This document shows, one piece after another, positions 24,045 to 32,891 of a DNA stretch of 64,000 bases. Under the pieces are notes generated by a model. It made no database searches. It saw only the letters and a program-made list of their open reading frames with translations, and was not told the DNA's origin. Every line of letters starts with the position of its first letter. The stretch's first letter is position 1. The DNA is from Clostridium_AT stratigraminis (GTDB lineage Bacteria > Bacillota > Clostridia > Clostridiales > Clostridiaceae), in assembly GCF_045310675.1 (NCBI RefSeq), contig NZ_JBJHZZ010000015.1:6366-70365 (forward strand). The letters run 5' to 3'. The position numbers and the translations under genes are program-made.

Positions 24045-25544
24045 TTAATCTTCGACATAGAACTTTTTAGCTATATCTATAACTTCCTCTTGAAGTCCAA
24101 GTAGAATTGATATATTAAGTGCATCCTTTGGAACCTCATTCTGTACTGATACCATTTCTAGCTTGTATTCCATGTGCTCTTGAATAATATCAATTGATTT
24201 CATTTTATTTAGATTAATTTTAGTTTTAAGAACATTAAAATCCATGTTTTTTAGCCCGACTACCTGATAATGCGTCATGGTATCATCAATTGTGCCATCA
24301 TAATGAGTAGAGATAAGGCTAATGGAATTCTGTGTATTTAAATACTTGCATAAGGATTTAACTAAGTAATAGCCTTCTTTAGGGTTTGTGCCTCTTGCAA
24401 ATTCATCAAGGGCAACAAAACCAGTTTCTTTTTTTATTGAGCTTAATACTTCCTTTAATTTAACTATTTCTGCTCCAAAGGTACTTAAACCTTGTGAAAC
24501 AGACTGCAGGTCATCTGAAATAAAGTATATAAAATTTAAAATTGGAAATTGTGCCTCTTTTGCAAACACATAAAAGCCACATTGTCCAAGCATTAGGTTA
24601 AGTACAAGAGTTTTCAAGGCAATGGACTTTCCGCCCATATTTGCACCTGTAATTACTGTTGTTCCATTTTTAAGCTCAATGGATAAGGGAGTAAAAATCT
24701 TATTTTTCCTTGCCAGATGCTCTGTAACCTCAGGATTTATCATGTCTTTAAAGCTTATTCCCATTGAATCTTTTATTTCTGGCTTTACTGCATTATATTT
24801 TACTGTAAGCTTAGCTTTTGACATTAGAAAATCTAATTTACCTATGGATTTTATATTTTCCATTAATATTAAAGCATAACCAGAAAGACTTTCAGTAAGC
24901 TGCCTTCTGATTCTAAGTTCTTCGGCCTCCTCTAAAAGTACAGTATTAAGCCTTTCTTCCTTTAGTAACTTAATTTTTTCTTCATTATTTTCCTTATATA
25001 TTAGTTCCTCTAATTTTCTTTTTTCAGCTCTTATATTTTTAAGTATTTCAGAATAGCTATCATATATATAAAAGGTAGGTATTTTCTTCCCTTCTGGATC
25101 TAAAATTCTAAGCACTTCATTTAAGCTTGTAAATTTTATAGTTTTAATATTCACCTTTAGTGATTTATAGGCTTCTATTAATTCCTCCATTAAAATGGAA
25201 AAATACTTTATTTCATAAAGCTCTACATCATCTAAGGTAATATTTTCACTGCATCTTTTTACTGTGTTTCTAAGGTCTTTTACTCTGCAAAATACTCTCT
25301 CTATTTCTCCTATGGCCTTTTCATTTTTTCTAAGAGCGTTACGCATGATTTCAATGTTGTTAAATTCATCCCTTAATTTGTTTTCTTCTGAGCTTTTAAA
25401 GGGTCTTATATTTTTCTTTTCTTCTATTCCAAAGGCCGTCATTATTTCTAAATTATCTATTATAAAAGAAAACCCAACTTGTTTTCTCTGTTCGCTATCT
25501 AAAAATTTAACCTTAATCCCCTCCTGTATTCCTAATATGCACAT
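24045..25544 (-). CDS. kamC: MutS-like ATPase, lysine 5,6-aminomutase reactivase subunit
   Basis: A 499-aa protein with a C-terminal MutS-type ATPase: Walker A GANMGGKS (about 308-315), Walker B/signature ALDEFARGTNP (about 387-397) and STHYDGT. The N-terminal part is a coiled helical lever (LIEAYKSLKVNIKTIKF), without the mismatch-recognition domain of MutS or the Smr domain of MutS2. Together with KamB, this family is thought to reactivate the B12-containing mutase by swapping damaged cofactor at ATP cost. The operon position directly before kamD supports this. The start at 25544 lies 20 bases after kamB. The role comes from family knowledge. Confidence 0.85.
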   Translation of the reverse strand: MCILGIQEGIKVKFLDSEQRKQVGFSFIIDNLEIMTAFGIEEKKNIRPFKSSEENKLRDEFNNIEIMRNALRKNEKAIGEIERVFCRVKDLRNTVKRCSENITLDDVELYEIKYFSILMEELIEAYKSLKVNIKTIKFTSLNEVLRILDPEGKKIPTFYIYDSYSEILKNIRAEKRKLEELIYKENNEEKIKLLKEERLNTVLLEEAEELRIRRQLTESLSGYALILMENIKSIGKLDFLMSKAKLTVKYNAVKPEIKDSMGISFKDMINPEVTEHLARKNKIFTPLSIELKNGTTVITGANMGGKSIALKTLVLNLMLGQCGFYVFAKEAQFPILNFIYFISDDLQSVSQGLSTFGAEIVKLKEVLSSIKKETGFVALDEFARGTNPKEGYYLVKSLCKYLNTQNSISLISTHYDGTIDDTMTHYQVVGLKNMDFNVLKTKINLNKMKSIDIIQEHMEYKLEMVSVQNEVPKDALNISILLGLQEEVIDIAKKFYVED

Positions 25545-25564
25545 AAAGCTTTTTAACCTTCAAG

Positions 25565-26590
25565 TTATCCCATTAAATCAAACACAGGTAAAGCAATATT
25601 TTTTTGTAAAGTTTCAAGAAATAAGTCCTTATTAAATTCATACCCAAATGGCGATTTTGGATTACAGGTCAAACATGTTAAATTGATACTCTCTAAAGAC
25701 TTAATAACCCCCCCGAGTTTTAGAAGCCTATAGAGAGTATCCTTATTTATAAAAAGTTTCGTTCCGTCCTCTACTAGAAAAGTAATCCCCTTATACTTAT
25801 CTGTAGATTTTATTATGTCTTCTATTAATTTATCCGTTACTACCCCTCTAATTAAAACATGGCTTACACCATCACCTAGGTTATCTACTATTTCCTTTGC
25901 ACCTTCTAGTGATGTTTGCGCCTTTAAATCTCTTATTCTCAAATCCTTGTATACAATTCCTATCCTTGCTTTAGAAAGCTCCTTTTCTACTATATTTATA
26001 ATTGCTTTGCTTTCTTCTGCAGCAATGGATAGAAGACTAACAGCATGTGCTGTTTTTTCTACTACCTTGCTCATACTTTTATTTAGGGATGCTCCAGTTG
26101 AAAGGATAGCAGCCTCTGTTACTGACGGTGAAGCTGTGGTCTTTCTGCTTAATGCCCCATCCACAATTATTTTTTCACATCCGTAGGTCTTAAGCCTATC
26201 ACAAATTTGCTTCATATAGGCATTGATAGAAGGTCCCCCAAGCTCAACAAAACCATCACTTAAGGCTTTTGCTATTATCACTTCTCCCATAGGAGTATTT
26301 ATATTGGTAGTTTCTAATATTTCCTTTGTAATATCCCCATTAAATAAACACTGTTTAGAAGTTGCTAGATAAGTGTCCCTTTTTATATATATTTTGGGCT
26401 TCTTTGTTTCAGTTACTCTATCTTCCTCTTCCCCATCTCGTCCGATAGAGGTAAGACCAAGGGTTATATTGTTCCTGGTCTTATCTAAAATATAGTTTAA
26501 AGCTGTGGTTTTTCCCACATTTTTGTCCATTCCAATTATAGATATTGTGTGGTAGTTTTTTATTCTATCTAATATATCAATCTTCCCCAT
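25565..26590 (-). CDS. kamB: P-loop protein, lysine 5,6-aminomutase reactivase subunit
   Basis: A 341-aa protein with an N-terminal P-loop IIGMDKNVGKTTALN (about 18-32) and further nucleotide-binding features (TSIGRDGEEED, IIVDGALSRKT). It occurs beside the MutS-like KamC in lysine-fermenting bacteria and is taken to be its partner in reactivating lysine 5,6-aminomutase. ATG 26590 is preferred because GTGGGGGATATC precedes it; the frame is open to a GTG at 26602. It has no membrane segment. The exact mechanism is not proven in general, so the functional name rests on context. Confidence 0.8.
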   Translation of the reverse strand: MGKIDILDRIKNYHTISIIGMDKNVGKTTALNYILDKTRNNITLGLTSIGRDGEEEDRVTETKKPKIYIKRDTYLATSKQCLFNGDITKEILETTNINTPMGEVIIAKALSDGFVELGGPSINAYMKQICDRLKTYGCEKIIVDGALSRKTTASPSVTEAAILSTGASLNKSMSKVVEKTAHAVSLLSIAAEESKAIINIVEKELSKARIGIVYKDLRIRDLKAQTSLEGAKEIVDNLGDGVSHVLIRGVVTDKLIEDIIKSTDKYKGITFLVEDGTKLFINKDTLYRLLKLGGVIKSLESINLTCLTCNPKSPFGYEFNKDLFLETLQKNIALPVFDLMG

Positions 26591-26638
26591 GATATCCCCC
26601 ACTTAGATCTATAATCTTTTTAAAACTATATGAGGCGG

Positions 26639-26723
26639 AATACACTGAAGAAACTGAAATTGCTGAAGGGATTTAATCCTTACCCTATTAATTCAGTGAT
26701 TTCAGTATCCTTCAGTTTGTATT
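26639..26723. other. long imperfect hairpin between kamA and kamB
   Basis: AATACACTGAAG/AACTGAAAT on the left pairs with ATTTCAGTATCCTTCAG/TTTGTATT on the right: about 22 bp with small bulges around a 30-base loop. On the plus strand it ends in a T run. On the minus (operon) strand no T run follows, so it may be an mRNA processing or stability element between kamA and kamB. Function unknown. Confidence 0.5.
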
Positions 26724-26808
26724 TTTTCTTAAGCATTTTAGTAGTTTAGTCTGAACAGTTATTCCTACGAGTGCTTCTACCACTTAAGAGAGTTCCACGT
26801 CTAAATAT

Positions 26809-28086
26809 TTAAACAGTTACAATGTCCTGTTCATGAAGATGTTTTGTTCTCTTCTTTCGCTCTAAGCCTTCTGGTTCAAGTGCCATTTGCTGATTATTTA
26901 ATAGTCCTGCAACTCCTACCTTAGTAACCTTAGTTTCTCCTCTGCATACCTCACAGTTGCAGCCTGGAGTATAATCTGAAGGCTCTTCATAGGTAGTAAT
27001 AACTCCTTCAAAGTTTCTTAAAATAACCTTATCATAGCCTTGAGAAATTATATAATTTGGCATTACAGGAATCTTTCCTCCACCACCAGGTGCATCTACT
27101 ACAAAGGTTGGAATGCAGAAGCCTGAGGTATGTCCTCTTAAGCCTTCGATGATTTCTATTCCCTTAGCTACTGGTGTTCTAAAGTGAGTTAAGCCTAAGG
27201 ATAAATCGCATTGATAGATATAATATGGTCTAACTCTTATTTTAACTAGCTCATTTACTAGTTTTTTCATAACATGCATGCAGTCATTAACTCCTCGTAA
27301 AAGTACAGATTGATTTCCAAGAGGAATACCTGCATTAGATAAAAGCTCGCAAGCTCTCTTAGCATCTTCTGTTATTTCATTTGGATGGTTAAAGTGTGTA
27401 TTTAGCCAAATTGGATGATATTTCTTAAGCATGTTAACTAAGTCTTCAGTTATTCTTTGAGGCATAACTACTGGAGTTCTTGAACCAAGTCGTACTATTT
27501 CCACATGAGGTATTGCTCTTAATTTTGAAATAATATATTCAAGCTTTTCATCTGAAAGTAGTAATGGGTCTCCTCCTGATATTAATACATCTCTAATAAC
27601 TGGAGTTTTTGCAATATAATCAATGGCATTATCAACTTGTGTCATTGGAAGTGAACTATCATGATGGCCTGCAAATCTTCTTCTAGTACAGTGTCTGCAG
27701 TACATGGAGCACTGATCTGTAACTAAGAGTAATGCTCTATCTGGATATCTATGAGTAAGTCCAGGTACTGGTGAATCTGCGTCTTCATGAAGTGGGTCAA
27801 CCAAATCAGCCTCTGATCTATAGGTTTCAAATGCTGTAGGTATTGCTTGTTTTCTTATTGGGTCATTTGGATCATTTACATCAATAAGTGATAAATAGTA
27901 AGGTGTTATGGCCATTCTAAAGCTTTCTAGACATTTCTTAATACCTTCTTCCTCTTCTACTGTTAAAGGAAGATATTTTTTAAGGTCTTCAAGAGTTTCA
28001 ATTCTATTTCTAACCTGCCATTTCCAGTCATTCCACTGCTCGTCAGAAGCTTCTTTAAAGAGTTCGAACCTTCTATTCACTTTCAT
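26809..28086 (-). CDS. kamA: lysine 2,3-aminomutase
   Basis: A 425-aa radical-SAM, PLP-dependent enzyme that converts L-lysine to L-beta-lysine, the first step of the pathway. The iron-sulfur cluster motif is CSMYCRHC (CxxxCxxC, about 131-138). The region DVLISGGDPLLLSD binds SAM. The PLP-lysine region includes FVVDAPGGGGKIPVMPNYI. The C-terminus has extra cysteines (CNCEVC) for zinc-linked dimer contacts known in the family. The start at 28086 has GGGGGAAAT upstream. It follows kdd by 26 bases in the operon. Length and motifs are those of functional enzymes. Confidence 0.97.
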   Translation of the reverse strand: MKVNRRFELFKEASDEQWNDWKWQVRNRIETLEDLKKYLPLTVEEEEGIKKCLESFRMAITPYYLSLIDVNDPNDPIRKQAIPTAFETYRSEADLVDPLHEDADSPVPGLTHRYPDRALLLVTDQCSMYCRHCTRRRFAGHHDSSLPMTQVDNAIDYIAKTPVIRDVLISGGDPLLLSDEKLEYIISKLRAIPHVEIVRLGSRTPVVMPQRITEDLVNMLKKYHPIWLNTHFNHPNEITEDAKRACELLSNAGIPLGNQSVLLRGVNDCMHVMKKLVNELVKIRVRPYYIYQCDLSLGLTHFRTPVAKGIEIIEGLRGHTSGFCIPTFVVDAPGGGGKIPVMPNYIISQGYDKVILRNFEGVITTYEEPSDYTPGCNCEVCRGETKVTKVGVAGLLNNQQMALEPEGLERKKRTKHLHEQDIVTV

Positions 28087-28112
28087 TTTATTTCCCCCAT
28101 ACCCCTTATTTA

Positions 28113-29147
28113 TTAAATATATAACTTTTCAAATATTTTTCTTAAGGTTTCACTTTCTCTAAGTTCTGCTAATGTAATTTCTGCATGATCCTTTGTATAG
28201 CCGTTTCCAATTATCATATTGACATCCTTGCCTACTCCTTCAGCTCCAAGTGCTGCCTTTGTAAAGCTAGTTGCCATAGAGAAGAAGTAAACTGTTCCAT
28301 CATCCTTTACTGGAAGAATGCAGGACATTTCAGTGTTTGGTATATTTACGCAGCTTATTGAGATATCAACTTCTTTTCCCTTATTAGCTTCAAGTGTCTT
28401 ATTTAATACATCAACTGGTTTTTGAGCATCTCCAATTATAACCTCATGACAAAGTCCCCACTCCATTAAGTCTTTAGCCTGTGATTCTTTTCTAACTAAG
28501 CCTATAACTTTTCCTGTAGGTCCAACTCTCTTCATCGCTTCGTAGCAGCAAAGCATACCTGATTTTCCATGTGCACCTAGCACTAAAACACTTTGCCCTG
28601 GTCTAACTAATTTTGCTGCCTGTGCTGGTGCTCCTGCTACGTCTAGTGCAGCTAGTGCAAGGTTTTCAGTCATATCATTTGGAAGCTTTGCATAAATTCC
28701 ACTTTCAAATAATATAGCCTTAGCTTTAACTTCAACTCTGTCAATATCCTGCTTAATATCAATGATTTCTTCTATTTTTAATGGAGTTAAGGATAAGGAA
28801 ACTAAGGAAGCTATTTTATCTCCAACCTTTAAGTCTCTGTCCTTTAAATCTTCTCCTATTTGAGCTATTGTTCCTATAAGCATTCCACCTGAACCTGTTA
28901 CAGGATTTTGCATCTTTCCTCTTTGACCTACTATCTCTAGTATCTTAGCTTTGATTTTTTCTGAATCTCCATTAGCTTCCTGTTCTAATTGAGTAAAGCT
29001 AGCTGAATCGATATTAAGAGCTTGAACATCTATAAGCATTTCATTGCTGTAGATTTCCATATCGTTGTTAATCCTTAGTGCTGCTTGTGGCAATACTCCT
29101 TGTGGCTCCATAACTCTGTGTGTTCCAAATTTACATCCCTTTTTCAT
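28113..29147 (-). CDS. kdd: L-erythro-3,5-diaminohexanoate dehydrogenase
   Basis: A 344-aa oxidoreductase that oxidises 3,5-diaminohexanoate to 3-keto-5-aminohexanoate with NAD(P)+. The medium-chain Rossmann region shows VLVLGAHGKSGMLCCYEAMK (about 185-204) in place of a classical GxGxxG, as in this family. The N-terminus (THRVMEPQGVLPQAALRIN) is typical of Kdd. The enzyme has no obvious catalytic zinc cysteines. The start at 29147 has GGGGG about 8 bases upstream. Its position between the CoA-transferase genes and kamA matches the known lysine fermentation cluster order. Confidence 0.93.
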   Translation of the reverse strand: MKKGCKFGTHRVMEPQGVLPQAALRINNDMEIYSNEMLIDVQALNIDSASFTQLEQEANGDSEKIKAKILEIVGQRGKMQNPVTGSGGMLIGTIAQIGEDLKDRDLKVGDKIASLVSLSLTPLKIEEIIDIKQDIDRVEVKAKAILFESGIYAKLPNDMTENLALAALDVAGAPAQAAKLVRPGQSVLVLGAHGKSGMLCCYEAMKRVGPTGKVIGLVRKESQAKDLMEWGLCHEVIIGDAQKPVDVLNKTLEANKGKEVDISISCVNIPNTEMSCILPVKDDGTVYFFSMATSFTKAALGAEGVGKDVNMIIGNGYTKDHAEITLAELRESETLRKIFEKLYI

Positions 29148-29283
29148 GAATAAAAACCCCCGTTAATTTAAAATTTTTAATTTTTTATTTGATATTTATT
29201 TATTAATGTTATTTATAAATCATGTTTCTTAAGCCTTCATTCCTCATTTAGAAAAGATCATAAATGTGAATTCAGTAAAGCAG

Positions 29284-29946
29284 CTAAACATTCATAATTT
29301 TTACTTCCTCAGGAATAATTAATGCTGCTTCCGTAAGTGATTTAACTTCATCTATAGTTGTATCTTTATGAATTTCTCTTAGGACTAGACCTTCCTTTGT
29401 TACTTCAATAACACATAATTCAGTAACAATTAAGTCCACCTCAGCCTTTGCTGTAAGAGGAAGTCTGCATTTTTTAAGTATTTTGGGTTCCCCTTTTCCT
29501 GTGTGCTGCATAGCAACTATTACTCTTTTAGCTCCTGTAACTAAATCCATGGCACCACCCATGCCTGGAACCATCTTCCCCGGAATTATCCAGTTAGCAA
29601 GGTTACCTTCCTCATCCACTTCTAATGCTCCAAGAACAGTAGCATCTACATGACCTCCCCTTATAAGCGCAAAGGAGGTTGCACTGTCAAAGAATGCACC
29701 ATGAGGAAGAATTGTTACATATTGTCCTCCTGCATTTGTAATATCCATATCTTCATCACCAACTGCAGCGGCAGGTCCCATTCCTACCATGCCGTTTTCT
29801 GATTGAAAAGTGATATGCATGCCTTCTGGAATATAATTTGCAACTAGAGTTGGAAGGCCAATTCCTAGGTTAACAAGCTGTCCATCCTTAAGCTCCTGTG
29901 CAACCCTTTTTGCAATTACTTCCTTCGCCATTTTACTATCTACCAA
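29284..29946 (-). CDS. butyrate--acetoacetate CoA-transferase, beta subunit
   Basis: About 220 aa. This is the catalytic subunit of a family I CoA transferase. The active-site glutamate lies in FQSENGMVGMGP (about 72-83). With the alpha subunit it should exchange CoA between butyryl-CoA and acetoacetate, linking acetoacetate from the Kce step to butyrate formation. The likely start is TTG 29946: AGGAGG lies 8 bases upstream, while an in-frame GTG at 29955 would overlap that site. A 230-base gap with repeats separates it from the alpha-subunit gene, unusual for this pair. Confidence 0.9.
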   Translation of the reverse strand: MVDSKMAKEVIAKRVAQELKDGQLVNLGIGLPTLVANYIPEGMHITFQSENGMVGMGPAAAVGDEDMDITNAGGQYVTILPHGAFFDSATSFALIRGGHVDATVLGALEVDEEGNLANWIIPGKMVPGMGGAMDLVTGAKRVIVAMQHTGKGEPKILKKCRLPLTAKAEVDLIVTELCVIEVTKEGLVLREIHKDTTIDEVKSLTEAALIIPEEVKIMNV

Positions 29947-29969
29947 ATTGTTCACCTCCTATTTTTTAA

Positions 29970-30065
29970 ATCCTAAGGGACGGTCCCTAATGATTCTATG
30001 CAAATCTTAAGGGGCGATTCCCTGTGAAATCATAAGGAACCGTCCCTAGTGATTCCTTCAAGGGT
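29970..30065. repeat. short GGGACGGTCCCT-type palindromic repeats
   Basis: Three related units lie between the CoA-transferase genes: AAGGGACGGTCCCTAATGATT (about 29977-29997), a degenerate AAGGGGCGATTCCCTG (about 30008-30023) and AAGGAACCGTCCCTAGTGATT (about 30032-30052). Each has a near-palindromic centre. They may be mobile palindromic repeats inserted between two normally adjacent genes. Confidence 0.5.
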
Positions 30066-30176
30066 AAATTTAAACCTAGTTATTTAAATATGTAAATATT
30101 CAAATATATAAATAGATAAAAATATAAATATTTAAATATTTACTGCATTTATGCGGGTTCATGGTAAATTCTAAAA

Positions 30177-30827
30177 CTAAATTCCTTCTATAATGTAGTC
30201 TATAAGCACCCCTGGAGTTATAACATAATCGGGATTAAGTTCCCCCACCTTTACTAACTTTTCTGTTTCAACTACTACCTTGTCTGCTGCCATGGCTATT
30301 AATGGATTGAAGTTTCTAGTTGTTCCCTTGTAGAAGGTATTACCAAATTCATCAACTATAGTTCCTCTGATAATTGAAAGATCAGCTCTTAATGGAAGCT
30401 CGATTAAATATTCTTTTCCTTCAATAGTTACCTTTTGCTTGCCTTCCTCAACAATTGTTCCAATACCTGTAGGCGTTAATACTCCACCTAAGCCTGATCC
30501 GCCTGCCCTGATTCTTTCAATTAAGGTTCCTTGTGGTACAAGCTCCACTTCCATAAGACCTTCATTCATAAGTCTTCCTGTTTCAGAATTTGTACCAATA
30601 TGGGAAGCAATTACTTTTTTAACCTGTCTATTTACAACAAGCCTTCCAATACCCTTATCTACAAAGCTAGTGTCATTTGCAATTATAATAAGGTCTTTAA
30701 TATTTGCTTCAATAAGCTTATCAATTATTTTATGGGGAGTACCACAGCCTAAAAAGCCTCCTATCATAACTGTCATTCCATCTTTAAAAAGAGGTATTAA
30801 ATCTTCTGGTTTTACTAACTTATTCAT
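30177..30827 (-). CDS. butyrate--acetoacetate CoA-transferase, alpha subunit
   Basis: A 216-aa CoA-binding subunit of the family I CoA transferase. Visible features are GMTVMIGGFLGCGTPHKII (about 18-36), the glycine-rich AGGSGLGGVLTPTGIGT (about 108-124) and the SxRADLSIIRGT region. The start ATG overlaps the kce stop as TAATG, so translation is coupled. The pairing with the beta subunit downstream is clear from family and context. Lysine-fermenting clostridia use this enzyme to activate acetoacetate. Confidence 0.92.
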   Translation of the reverse strand: MNKLVKPEDLIPLFKDGMTVMIGGFLGCGTPHKIIDKLIEANIKDLIIIANDTSFVDKGIGRLVVNRQVKKVIASHIGTNSETGRLMNEGLMEVELVPQGTLIERIRAGGSGLGGVLTPTGIGTIVEEGKQKVTIEGKEYLIELPLRADLSIIRGTIVDEFGNTFYKGTTRNFNPLIAMAADKVVVETEKLVKVGELNPDYVITPGVLIDYIIEGI

Positions 30828-31651
30828 TACTTCATCCCCAATCCCAAAATCTCTCTTGCCTCTTTTGGAGTGGCTACTTCTCTTCCAAGTTCCTTTGCTA
30901 GTCTTACTACCTTTTCAACTAATTCCCCATTAGATTTAGCAGGCATTCCTTTGGAAATGTAAACGTTGTCCTCAAATCCAACTCTAACATGGCCCCCAGA
31001 AATTATTGAAAGTGCAGCCATGGGAAACTCATTTCTTCCTATTCCTGATACAGTAAAGGTGCTTCCTTCTGGGATACTTCCCATCATAAAAGTAAAATCT
31101 CTTGGAGATGCACTTATGCCCCCATTGACTCCTAAAACAAAATTGAAATGCATTGGAGCTTTAATAAATCCTTTTTTATTAAGCCTTATGGCCATATCAA
31201 TCATGCCTTTATCAAATACCTCAACTTCCGGCTTAATGCCAAGTGATATCATCCTTTCCCCAAAGGCTTTAATCATGTTTTCAGTATTTACAAATATGTC
31301 ATCTCCCCCAAAATTACAGGTACCGCAATCTAAGGTAGCCATCTCTGGCAGTAAGTCCACTGGCTGAAGTCTTTCTTCAATACTCATTCCAACTGCACCG
31401 CCGGTTGAAGGCTGTATAATAACATCTGGACATCTTCTCTTTATTTCTTCGATACAAAGTCTAAATCTTTCCCTATCTTGAGTTGGTGTGCCGTCATCAT
31501 TCCTTACATGAAGGTGGATAATGCTAGCTCCTGCCTTATAGGCTGCCTCTGCTTCTCTTCCTATTTCCTCTACTGTATAAGGTACACTTGGATTGTGTTC
31601 CTTAGTAACCTCAGCCCCGCATATAGCTGCCGTAATAATCAACTTTTCCAT
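30827..31651 (-). CDS. kce: 3-keto-5-aminohexanoate cleavage enzyme
   Basis: A 274-aa zinc-dependent TIM-barrel enzyme of the BKACE family. It condenses 3-keto-5-aminohexanoate with acetyl-CoA and cleaves it to 3-aminobutyryl-CoA and acetoacetate. Metal-binding residues include the HLH pair in IIHLHVRNDDG (about 44-54), with a further glutamate expected from the family. MEKLIITAAICGAEVTKEHN is the typical start. The ribosome site GGGGGAG precedes ATG 31651. The first and last bases of its neighbours nearly abut, so it is part of a compact operon. Confidence 0.95.
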   Translation of the reverse strand: MEKLIITAAICGAEVTKEHNPSVPYTVEEIGREAEAAYKAGASIIHLHVRNDDGTPTQDRERFRLCIEEIKRRCPDVIIQPSTGGAVGMSIEERLQPVDLLPEMATLDCGTCNFGGDDIFVNTENMIKAFGERMISLGIKPEVEVFDKGMIDMAIRLNKKGFIKAPMHFNFVLGVNGGISASPRDFTFMMGSIPEGSTFTVSGIGRNEFPMAALSIISGGHVRVGFEDNVYISKGMPAKSNGELVEKVVRLAKELGREVATPKEAREILGLGMK

Positions 31652-31680
31652 AAAACTCCCCCATTTAAATGTTAATACTT

Positions 31681-32073
31681 TTAATCTCTAACTAATTTTC
31701 TCTGTTTGTTTTTCGGAACAACACAGGTTCCGCTTGCTCTGCAGACTATAATAGGCTCCTCCAATATTTCAGCAGCAGAGTCGTTAATATGCGGCAATGG
31801 TACTATAACTTTTCTAGCTTCAAATATCATCTTTCTGGAAGTATTTCCGCACTCAACAATTTCTCCTACTGCTTCAATATAGTCTCCTGCATAAACTGGT
31901 GCCAAAAACTCTACGCTGTCATAAGCTCTAAATAAGCCTTCATCCCCGTCATTCCTTATTAATAGCTCTGTGGCAACATCTCCAAATAGATTAAGCATTC
32001 TTGCTCCATCAACAAGATTGCCGCCATAATGAGCATCATGGGTGCTCATTCTCATTCTAATTAAAGCCTTCAT
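31681..32073 (-). CDS. kal: 3-aminobutyryl-CoA ammonia-lyase
   Basis: A 130-aa hotdog-fold enzyme that removes ammonia from 3-aminobutyryl-CoA to give crotonyl-CoA, the energy-yielding branch point of lysine fermentation. The family motif STHDAHYGGNLVDGARMLNL (about 10-29) carries the active-site region. The length is typical. It is the first gene of the operon, directly after the lysine riboswitch leader. Start ATG 32073 has GGAGGG upstream. Confidence 0.93.
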   Translation of the reverse strand: MKALIRMRMSTHDAHYGGNLVDGARMLNLFGDVATELLIRNDGDEGLFRAYDSVEFLAPVYAGDYIEAVGEIVECGNTSRKMIFEARKVIVPLPHINDSAAEILEEPIIVCRASGTCVVPKNKQRKLVRD

Positions 32074-32120
32074 AACTAACCCTCCAACCTGTTTGTAAAA
32101 TATTGTTAATTTTTAAACAT

Positions 32121-32148
32121 AAAAAAGCACTGAAGATTTTCAGTGCTT
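32121..32148 (-). terminator. riboswitch-controlled attenuator terminator
   Basis: GCACTGAA and TTCAGTGC form an 8-bp stem with a 4-base loop and a six-T run on the minus strand, about 48 bases before kal. Its 5' half plus loop (TGAAAATC, minus strand of 32135-32142) is complementary to an upstream segment (32191-32198), so a competing antiterminator is possible. Confidence 0.85.
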
Positions 32149-32390
32149 GCTTTTAAAACCTAAGGCCTTTAAATAGTGCCATCTATGCAATGAAAATCAA
32201 TCTTCCATCACGTAAATAGCGCTCCATGAAATTATTCACGGCAAGGATAAAAGCGTACCTATTATCCCCAAGGGTAAGCTAAAGAACTAAAATACCCTTT
32301 CGGCAGGTAAATCCTTCATCTTTAGTTTTGAAGGTTCTTCTTCTTAACACCTAAAGATTAAACGTTTACTTGCTCCTCTATTTATGTACC
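32149..32390 (-). promoter_or_regulatory. lysine riboswitch (L box) upstream of kal
   Basis: The minus-strand leader has the lysine-riboswitch hallmarks: AGAGGAGC near the 5' end (about 32372-32379), GCCGAAAGGG (about 32297-32306), TGCCGTGA (about 32237-32244) and GGAGCGC before the closing strand. The outer P1 helix is TAAATAG (32378-32384) with CTATTTA (32213-32219). A second CTATTTA (32170-32176) gives an alternative partner. It binds lysine and controls the downstream terminator. Most known members repress; the arrangement here suggests activation. Confidence 0.88.
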
Positions 32391-32412
32391 TAATTATTCA
32401 ATTGTTAATTTT

Positions 32413-32441
32413 ATTATATTCCTGCGAAATTTTACTGTCAA
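32413..32441 (-). promoter_or_regulatory. sigma-A promoter of the lysine operon
   Basis: On the minus strand TTGACA (32441-32436), a 17-base spacer and TATAAT (32418-32413): a perfect consensus. Transcription should start at about 32406, just before the riboswitch. Confidence 0.92.
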
Positions 32442-32561
32442 TATTATTTATTGAAAATTTTAATATTTCACTAAAAAGGGAATATTCTATTTAATGAATA
32501 ATTTTATTTATATAATCTAGTAAGATGAATAATTATTATTTGTGAAAATATTCTCTTGGTC

Positions 32562-32637
32562 TTAATGTGTAGTATAGTGACGTCTCTTCTACCATAATAT
32601 TACATAAAGAACCTCCTCATACTACATTAAATTTTTT
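32562..32637 (+). other. hairpin with T run in divergent intergenic region
   Basis: TTAATGTGTAGTAT (32562-32575) pairs imperfectly with ATACTACATTAA (32619-32630), followed by six T. The loop contains ACCTCCTC, complementary to a ribosome-binding site. It could be a terminator of a short plus-strand RNA. A TATAAT at 32511-32516 lies upstream but has a poor -35. This is a weak small-RNA candidate. Confidence 0.3.
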
Positions 32638-32891
32638 AAAAAAAGTACTTCCCTTGGTAAAAATAATTTTATATAATATATTTATATATTTCTGAAAATT
32701 CATTTAATTGACAACAAGTTTTTAAAATCCTTTATTGCTTTACTACAAGAAATATTCTATTTACTCTATATATCTATATCTTTTGAGCTTTTATAACATT
32801 GTTTTATTCATAGTTTTCTTTAATTATTAATATAATTAAATATAATATAATAATTAAAATCTACTAAAGATAGTATCCTTTAGCCAGCATA

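Noticed and set aside
24045..25544. MutS or MutS2 DNA repair protein
   Set aside because: It has the MutS-type ATPase but lacks mismatch-recognition, clamp and Smr domains, and it is embedded between kamB and kamD, so the reactivase assignment fits better.
32562..32637. A second riboswitch controlling the permease
   Set aside because: The hairpin lacks lysine-riboswitch motifs and lies upstream of the likely permease promoter, so it cannot act on that transcript.
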